DNA of 35,514 nucleotides from an uncultured Eubacteriales bacterium (GTDB lineage: Bacteria > Bacillota > Clostridia > Christensenellales > CAG-138). Positions 30,389-35,514 of this stretch are shown here, piece by piece (within the stretch, counting starts at the first letter, position 1; each line of letters begins with the position of its first letter). Where the stretch lies: contig ONLX01000118.1 of assembly GCA_900318765.1 (NCBI GenBank), positions 1 through 35,514 of the forward strand, read 5' to 3'. The position numbers and the translations under genes are program-made. The notes below the pieces were generated by a model. The model did not search any database, was not told where the DNA came from, and saw only the letters and a list, made by a program, of their open reading frames with translations.

Positions 30389-31711
30389 TTATGACTGTCC
30401 GTTCAGTCGCTTTTCGATGTTGTTCAGCTCTTCCCGGAATCCAAAATCCGTTTCGACCATCGACCCGATTTTTTTGCAGGCGGAAATCGCCGTTGTATGA
30501 TCGCCTCGATCAAAGAGCTGCGCAATTCGCTTATACGGTAAATTCAGCTGCGTATGGCATAGGTACATCGCGACCTGGCGCGGCAGAACGATTTCCTTAT
30601 CGCGCCGCTGCGACATCAGATTGTCCACCGAAACCGAATAATACGAAGCGACGATCTCCTTGATTCGTTCCGGTGTAACGGTGATTGCGGATTCATCCGG
30701 CAAAAGATCCTTCAACGCTTCCTGCGCAAGCGACATCGTGATCGGCATATTCTTCAACCTGGAATACGCAATGACGCGCGTGAGACTTCCTTCGAGCTGA
30801 CGAATGTTGTTGATGATGTGTTCGGCAATATAAAGAATCACATCCTCACCGATGTTCACCCGGTCGAGCTGCGCACGGTTTTTCAAAATCGCGATACGCG
30901 TTTCGCGATCCGGCGGCTGAATATCCGCCACCAATCCCCATTCAAACCGGGAGGAGAGACGTTCCTCAAGCGGCTTGATCTCTTTCGGAGGACGGTCGGA
31001 AGAAATCACAATCTGCTTTCCGAGATTGTGCAGCGCATTGAACGTATTGAAAAATTCTTCCTGAACGGATTGTTTTCCCGCGATAAACTGCACATCATCG
31101 ATCATCAGCAAATCGACATTGCGATATTTTTGCCGGAATTCGACATTTTTGCCGACACGCAGCGCTTCGATCAGGTCGTTCGTAAACATTTCGCTCGTAA
31201 CGTATACGATCCGCGCGGATGGGTTCCGCTCGATCATCGCGTGACCGATGGCATGCATCAGATGCGTTTTGCCGAGACCGACGCCACCGTAAATAAACAG
31301 CGGATTATAAGCGCTGCCGGGTTCATCCGCCACGGCAAGCGCGGCTGCGTGCGCAAAGTTATTGGATTTTCCGACGACGAACGTATCGAACGTATACTTC
31401 GGATTCAGATTCAGCGTCGGCTTTTCTTTCGGTTCGCCGGCAATTCGTATAAAATCTTCCCTCTGATTCGGGAGAATCATCATCACGTCAAGCAGGGAAG
31501 GATCCGATTTTTGGACGCCGCGGCGCACATATTCGAAATAATACTTGATTACGGTGGATTTTGTGACCTCATCGGGCGCTTCGATCACAAGAATACCATG
31601 TTCGATAATGACCGGGATTAACGGTTCAATCCATTTATGAAAACTGATTTCGGGGATTTGCGACCGGACGAACTCCCGCGCATCCTCCCAAAGTTGTCTG
31701 ATTTCTTCCAT
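30389..31711 (-). CDS. dnaA: Chromosomal replication initiator protein DnaA
   Basis: 440 residues, normal size. Domain I is at 1-80 and a short linker near 90-105 replaces a long domain II. The AAA+ domain follows with Walker A GGVGLGKTH (142-150), Walker B LLMIDDVQF, and the arginine-finger region ERLSSRFEWGL. Domain IV ends with the DnaA signature YLCHTQLNLPYKRIAQLFDRGDHTTAISA, which binds DnaA boxes. It opens the origin and loads the helicase. The start at 31711 has GGAG eleven bases upstream, slightly far. A promoter lies about 40 bases further. Transcription runs away from dnaX, and dnaN lies downstream across oriC. Confidence 0.97.
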   Translation of the reverse strand: MEEIRQLWEDAREFVRSQIPEISFHKWIEPLIPVIIEHGILVIEAPDEVTKSTVIKYYFEYVRRGVQKSDPSLLDVMMILPNQREDFIRIAGEPKEKPTLNLNPKYTFDTFVVGKSNNFAHAAALAVADEPGSAYNPLFIYGGVGLGKTHLMHAIGHAMIERNPSARIVYVTSEMFTNDLIEALRVGKNVEFRQKYRNVDLLMIDDVQFIAGKQSVQEEFFNTFNALHNLGKQIVISSDRPPKEIKPLEERLSSRFEWGLVADIQPPDRETRIAILKNRAQLDRVNIGEDVILYIAEHIINNIRQLEGSLTRVIAYSRLKNMPITMSLAQEALKDLLPDESAITVTPERIKEIVASYYSVSVDNLMSQRRDKEIVLPRQVAMYLCHTQLNLPYKRIAQLFDRGDHTTAISACKKIGSMVETDFGFREELNNIEKRLNGQS

Positions 31712-31753
31712 TCTATAGAGTACTCCGTTTCGAGGGGATATTCATACAAAGTT

Positions 31754-31762
31754 ATAATAACA
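31754..31762 (-). promoter_or_regulatory. Candidate dnaA promoter (extended -10)
   Basis: On the - strand TGT followed by TATTAT (31754-31759) makes an extended -10. No good -35 lies 17 bases upstream (TTTTCT). The leader would be about 35 bases. No perfect DnaA box was seen over it. Confidence 0.4.
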
Positions 31763-31891
31763 GAAAAGAACCAAAAAGAAAAGAGATTTTTACTTGTCTT
31801 ACACATCGGTTTCTCCAAAATCGGACGACCTTTTTTCAAAAGGGTGCATATATGGGATAAGAACAGCGCTCTTTGAAAACGAAAAATAGTG

Positions 31892-31920
31892 TTGTGAAGA
31901 AAGGAAAACTATGATATACT
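31892..31920 (+). promoter_or_regulatory. dnaX operon promoter
   Basis: TTGTGA (31892-31897) and TATACT (31915-31920) are 17 bases apart. The leader of about 20 bases includes GAGGAA before ATG 31948. The rest of the 236-base dnaA-dnaX gap holds only a weak 6-base hairpin near 31828-31842 and the dnaA promoter. Confidence 0.7.
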
Positions 31921-31947
31921 AAAACAAATCACAAAAAGAGGAATCTC

Positions 31948-33609
31948 ATGGGCAAACGGGCTCTGTATCGCGAATATCGGCCGACAACGTTTTCCGAAGT
32001 GATCGGGCAGGATCATATCACGACCATTCTGAAAAATCAGGTGCGGGAACAGAATTTTTCCCATGCCTATTTGTTTTGCGGGTCCAGGGGAACCGGAAAA
32101 ACCAGTTCTGCAAAGATCCTTTCCCGCGCGGTCAACTGCCTCCATCCAAAGGATGGGGAGCCGTGCAAAACGTGTGAAGCGTGCCGGATTGCGCTTGAAG
32201 GAACCGCAGATATCATTGAAATCGACGCTGCTTCCAACAACGGCGTTGATAACGTTCGTGAATTGATCGATCAGGCGCAGTTTGCGCCGCTGCAGCTGAA
32301 ATACCGCGTCTTTATTATCGATGAAGTGCATATGCTCTCGACCGCGGCATTCAATGCGCTCTTAAAAACGTTGGAAGAACCGCCCAAGCATGTTCTGTTC
32401 ATTCTCGCGACAACGGAGCCGCAAAAGCTCCCCGCAACGATCATTTCCCGCTGTCAGAGATTCGATTTTCATCGGCTCACGATCGCGCATATCCTTGCGC
32501 GGCTGCAGACGGTGTTGAAAAGTGTCGGCGCGGAAATCGAACCGGATGGATTGCGTCTGATTGCCCGCGCGGCGGACGGCGGTATGCGCGACGCGCTTTC
32601 GCTTTTGGATCAATGTCTTTCTTTTTGCGGGAATAAAGTTTCGAAGCAGGATGTACTCGATACGCTCGGCAGCGTCGGACAGGAAGTTTTATTCTCCATG
32701 TCCGCAGCAATCTTATCCAATGACGCCGCAAAATGTCTTTCGATTTTAAATGAAGTCGTACGGAACGGCCGCGATCTGACGGTGTTTACCGGTGATCTGA
32801 ATGCGCATTTGAGCGCGCTGCTGCTCGCAAAGACCTGCGGCGATTGCAGCGATTTATTGGATATCACCGATGATCAGATGGATCAATATCGGAAGCAGGC
32901 GAATACGGCTTCCCAGGAACAGATCCTGTATGCGCTCGAAAAACTCGTTGCGGCGCAGAGCAATCTTCGCTATTTCACTGCGCCGCGTATTTTGCTCGAA
33001 TCGACGCTCGTGCGCGTCTGCAGACCGGTCGATGAGCATACGGTAGAAGCGCTCGAAGCAAGGATCGCGCAGCTTGAACAAAACGGCGTACGGGTCGTTT
33101 CAAAAGCGGAGACACCTGCTTTCTCAAGTCCCGAGCCGGAGGAGTTGCCGATACCGGAAGCGCCGCCCGAGGATTTGCCGCCGTGGGAACCGGAACCGGA
33201 AAAACCGCAGCGAGCGGTTCAAACAACCAATCCGAAGCAACCGGAGCCGAAGCAAAGTCCAGATTCCAAGACGACGGCCGATTCCGATCCTTCGGCGATC
33301 AATGAACCGGATCGGCTTTGGAAAGCGGTCCTGGATCGAATCAAGCGGAAAAATCCGATCGTCTTTATGCTCGCCGGCGCGGGAAAAGGCGTGTCGATCA
33401 AGAACGATCTCCTTACGGTCGAGTTTCCTTCCAATGCAGAATCGAAGATGACGATGCTGAACGCTTCGATGAATCTGAGCATTGTGAATGCGTGTATGAA
33501 TGAGGTCAAAGAAGGAATGACGGTCGTATTCCGATCGGAACAACTCAATGCGGGCGAGCAGAAATTGAAAAGTCTGTTCGGCGATGCGCTAACGATTGAA
33601 GATTCGTAA
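31948..33609 (+). CDS. dnaX: DNA polymerase III subunits gamma/tau
   Basis: 553 residues. The N-terminal AAA+ clamp-loader domain has Walker A GSRGTGKT (about 45-52), a zinc knuckle with four Cys (CLHPKDGEPCKTCEAC), Walker B FIIDEVHML and the sensor region LATTEPQKLPATIISRCQRF. A Pro/Glu-rich linker (about 390-450) leads to a C-terminal domain that in tau binds the polymerase. DnaX loads the sliding clamp encoded by dnaN. GAGGAA precedes ATG. I saw no convincing programmed frameshift signal (no A-AAA-AAG followed by a clear hairpin), so a separate gamma form is not predicted. It heads dnaX-ybaB-recR-arcA. Confidence 0.97.
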   Translation: MGKRALYREYRPTTFSEVIGQDHITTILKNQVREQNFSHAYLFCGSRGTGKTSSAKILSRAVNCLHPKDGEPCKTCEACRIALEGTADIIEIDAASNNGVDNVRELIDQAQFAPLQLKYRVFIIDEVHMLSTAAFNALLKTLEEPPKHVLFILATTEPQKLPATIISRCQRFDFHRLTIAHILARLQTVLKSVGAEIEPDGLRLIARAADGGMRDALSLLDQCLSFCGNKVSKQDVLDTLGSVGQEVLFSMSAAILSNDAAKCLSILNEVVRNGRDLTVFTGDLNAHLSALLLAKTCGDCSDLLDITDDQMDQYRKQANTASQEQILYALEKLVAAQSNLRYFTAPRILLESTLVRVCRPVDEHTVEALEARIAQLEQNGVRVVSKAETPAFSSPEPEELPIPEAPPEDLPPWEPEPEKPQRAVQTTNPKQPEPKQSPDSKTTADSDPSAINEPDRLWKAVLDRIKRKNPIVFMLAGAGKGVSIKNDLLTVEFPSNAESKMTMLNASMNLSIVNACMNEVKEGMTVVFRSEQLNAGEQKLKSLFGDALTIEDS

Positions 33610-33639
33610 CGGATTGATTATTGATAAAGGAGTACTACT

Positions 33640-33972
33640 ATGGCAAGAGGCGGATTCCCGATGGGTGGCGGCAATATGCAGCAGCTGATGCGTCAGGCGC
33701 AGAAGATGCAGCAGGATATGCAGAAAAAGCAAGCAGAACTGAATGAATCGACGTTTACGGCGCAGGCCGGCGGCGGGATGGTAACCGTAACCGTTTACGG
33801 TACGAAAGAACTGAAGTCGATCGAACTGAAGCCGGAAATCGTCGATCCCGATGATGTGGAAATGCTGCAGGATTTGATCGTGGCGGGCGTGAATGCGGCG
33901 ATCAAGGAAGCAAATGAGACGGTCGAGCGTGAAATGGGTAAACTGACCGGTGGGATGAATCTGGGCTTCTGA
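33640..33972 (+). CDS. YbaB/EbfC family nucleoid-associated protein
   Basis: 110 residues: a Met/Gln-rich start (MGGGNMQQLMRQAQKMQQDMQKKQAEL), then the YbaB core TAQAGGGMVTVTVYGTKELKSIELKPEIVDPDD and a late helix. Members form dimers that bind DNA and often sit between dnaX and recR, exactly as here. The role is thought to be nucleoid organisation or help in recombination repair. AAAGGAG is eight bases before the start. The recR ATG follows its stop after one base. Confidence 0.95.
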   Translation: MARGGFPMGGGNMQQLMRQAQKMQQDMQKKQAELNESTFTAQAGGGMVTVTVYGTKELKSIELKPEIVDPDDVEMLQDLIVAGVNAAIKEANETVEREMGKLTGGMNLGF

Positions 33973-33973
33973 T

Positions 33974-34567
33974 ATGGCAATTGCTTCCGTTGAAAAACTG
34001 ATTACGCAATTGGCACGGTTGCCCGGCGTCGGTCGGAAAACCGCCCAGAGGTACGCGTATCATCTGCTCGGCGTTTCCGAGGAGCAGGCGTTGGAATTGG
34101 CGGACGCGATCCGCGATGCGCGGAAACTCGTTCATCCTTGTCCGATCTGCGGCACGTTTACCGATCTGGAACAATGCGAAATCTGTACCGATCCGAAGCG
34201 GACCGATGCGGTGATCTGCGTCGTCAGCGATCCGAAGGACGTGATGGCGATGGAAAAAACGCGCGAGTTTACCGGTCGATATCATGTTCTGAATGGATCC
34301 CTGTCTCCGATGAACGGCATCGGCCCGGCGGACCTAAGAATCAATGAATTGATGCAGCGCTGTGAAGGAGATACAGTCAAGGAAGTGATTCTTGCCACGA
34401 ATCCCGACGTGGAAGGCGAGGCTACGGCGTCGTACCTTGCCAAGCTGCTCAAAGCGAAAGGGATTACCGCAACGCGGATTGCGCACGGTGTACCGATCGG
34501 CGGTAATCTGGAATATACCGATGAAGTGACGCTTGCCAAGGCACTTGAAGGGCGTCGCGTTTTGTAA
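33974..34567 (+). CDS. recR: Recombination mediator protein RecR
   Basis: 197 residues, normal. LPGVGRKTAQRYAYHLL is the N-terminal helix-hairpin-helix, CPICGTFTDLEQCEIC the four-Cys zinc finger, and AVICVVSDPKDVMAMEKT to ILATNPDVEGEATASYLA the TOPRIM domain. RecR with RecO helps load RecA on gapped DNA. The start is one base after the YbaB stop and has only a poor Shine-Dalgarno, so it is probably translated by coupling. The arcA start follows nine bases after its stop. Confidence 0.97.
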   Translation: MAIASVEKLITQLARLPGVGRKTAQRYAYHLLGVSEEQALELADAIRDARKLVHPCPICGTFTDLEQCEICTDPKRTDAVICVVSDPKDVMAMEKTREFTGRYHVLNGSLSPMNGIGPADLRINELMQRCEGDTVKEVILATNPDVEGEATASYLAKLLKAKGITATRIAHGVPIGGNLEYTDEVTLAKALEGRRVL

Positions 34568-34576
34568 GGAGGAAAT

Positions 34577-35514
34577 ATGCAGTCTCCGATTTCTGTTCGT
34601 TCCGAGGTGGGCATACTCAAAAAAGTTCTGCTGCACCGTCCGGGGAAGGAACTCGAAAATCTGATGCCGGACTATCTGGCGCGCCAGTTGTTTGACGATA
34701 TTCCGTATCTCGTGACCGCCCAGCAGGAGCATGATGCGTTTGCCAAGACGCTTACGGAATGCGGCGTCGAAGTGCTGTATCTCGGTCAGCTGTTGTTTGA
34801 GGCGGTGGAAGCCGGAAATGCCCGGGAAGAACTGATCTGGGAATATCTGCACGAGGCGAATATTCAGGCAGAGCATACGGCTCGTGCCGTTTCCGATTAT
34901 CTTTCCTCGCTTCCGCTCGATCAACTGCTGCAGACGATGGCACGCGGCGTTCGGAAAACCGATCTTCCTTCCATCACAAAGCAGCACCTGGTTGATTATA
35001 TCGACGAATCATATCCGTTCTGCGTGGACCCGATGCCGAATCTTTACTTTACGCGCGATCCGTTTTCCTGCATCGATCGCGGCGTGATGATTTCCACCAT
35101 GGCGAACGTTGTCCGCGCAAGGGAAACGCTGTTTTATAAGTACATTTTTAAATACCATCCGGTCTATAAGTGGGTGAAGAAATACCATGAACGAACGGAT
35201 GTGCATTCGATCGAGGGGGGCGACTGCCTGGTCCTTTCCGAAAATACGTTGTGCCTCGGTATTTCGCAGCGCACGACGCCGCAGGCGATCGAATTGATGG
35301 CGAACCGGCTGATCGGGGAACATTCCGATATCCAACGGATCCTTGCGGTAGACATTCCGAAATCGCGCGCATTTATGCATCTGGATACGGTTATGACGAT
35401 GGTGGATCGAAGCACCTTCGTTGTGCATCCGAACATTCTGAAAACGCTGCGTTGCTTTACGATCACCAAAGAAAACGGCCGTGTTTGCATCCGTGAGGAG
35501 AACAAACCGATCAC
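34577..35514 (+). CDS. arcA: Arginine deiminase, N-terminal part (3' end outside window)
   Basis: An open frame of 312 codons running off the end of the window, with GTAAGGAGG ahead of ATG 34577. The protein begins MQSPISVRSEVGILKKVLLH. FTRDP (158-162), EGGD (213-216) and HLD with His268 and Asp270 are arginine deiminase active-site motifs; the catalytic Cys lies near the C-terminus and is outside the window. The enzyme makes citrulline and ammonia from arginine, the first step of the ATP-yielding deiminase pathway. About 95 residues of a usual ~405 are missing. Attachment to the dnaX-recR operon is unusual; no ArgR site or separate promoter was seen in the nine-base gap. Confidence 0.93.
   Translation, partial: MQSPISVRSEVGILKKVLLHRPGKELENLMPDYLARQLFDDIPYLVTAQQEHDAFAKTLTECGVEVLYLGQLLFEAVEAGNAREELIWEYLHEANIQAEHTARAVSDYLSSLPLDQLLQTMARGVRKTDLPSITKQHLVDYIDESYPFCVDPMPNLYFTRDPFSCIDRGVMISTMANVVRARETLFYKYIFKYHPVYKWVKKYHERTDVHSIEGGDCLVLSENTLCLGISQRTTPQAIELMANRLIGEHSDIQRILAVDIPKSRAFMHLDTVMTMVDRSTFVVHPNILKTLRCFTITKENGRVCIREENKPI

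Noticed and set aside
31712..31947. Signal recognition particle RNA gene near dnaX
   Set aside because: Some Bacillota have ffs next to dnaX, but the conserved GGAA-type loop and long stem were not found here.
32000..33609. Programmed frameshift giving a separate gamma subunit in dnaX
   Set aside because: No clear A-AAA-AAG slippery site with a following hairpin was seen; the A runs present are short.

Overview
The window looks like chromosomal DNA from a Gram-positive anaerobe of the Bacillota, most likely a fairly G+C-rich member of the Clostridia. The signs are strong AGGAGG-type ribosome-binding sites, many lipoproteins with Pro/Glu/Thr-rich linkers, a PadR/DUF1700/DUF4097 cassette, a GH36 alpha-galactosidase, arginine deiminase, and a dnaA-dnaN replication origin of the Bacillota type. 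The assignment comes from gene content only. No rRNA or tRNA gene was seen, and no gene-free stretch exceeds 300 bases.

Layout, left to right. (1) 1-2576, + strand: the end of a nucleoside phosphorylase, a sugar O-acetyltransferase, a small membrane protein, a GNAT acetyltransferase and a YbaK-type deacylase, closed by a terminator. (2) 2643-5387, - strand: a compact operon of PadR regulator, DUF1700, DUF4097 and a tyrosine phosphatase, with a palindrome over its promoter. (3) 5442-8991: a lipoprotein with a duplicated domain, divergent from lgt and a second lipoprotein; lgt has a promoter so close to its start that its mRNA may be leaderless. (4) 9098-10570: a short acidic, repeat-bearing lipoprotein-like protein and a radical SAM/SPASM enzyme, a possible substrate/maturase pair. 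(5) 10612-14107, - strand: a heterodimeric ABC exporter. (6) 14275-18375, + strand: mnmG, rsmG and a leucine-rich-repeat lipoprotein. (7) 18376-23823, - strand: a glycerophosphodiesterase, an alpha-galactosidase and a membrane-anchored RCC1/phosphodiester glycosidase fusion. (8) 23891-27207: an A+T-rich peptide natural-product (RiPP-like) locus with two unannotated 35- and 37-residue precursors, two paralogous radical SAM/SPASM enzymes and a divergent XRE regulator. (9) 27278-35514: pgi, dnaN, the oriC-like region and dnaA on the - strand, then dnaX, the YbaB nucleoid protein, recR and the start of arcA on the + strand.

The best candidate for a new system is the locus at 23.9-27.2 kb. Its two peptides share a leader-like MKKY.APE....F.KDVIVTS block but have different Cys/Tyr-containing tails. 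They sit immediately before, and overlap, two colinear SPASM radical SAM enzymes. A palindrome lies on the precursor promoter, and a regulator is divergently transcribed. The 9.1-10.6 kb pair is a second, unrelated radical SAM substrate/enzyme candidate. The origin region also carries a readable run of DnaA-trio-like triplets beside DnaA-box-like sites.
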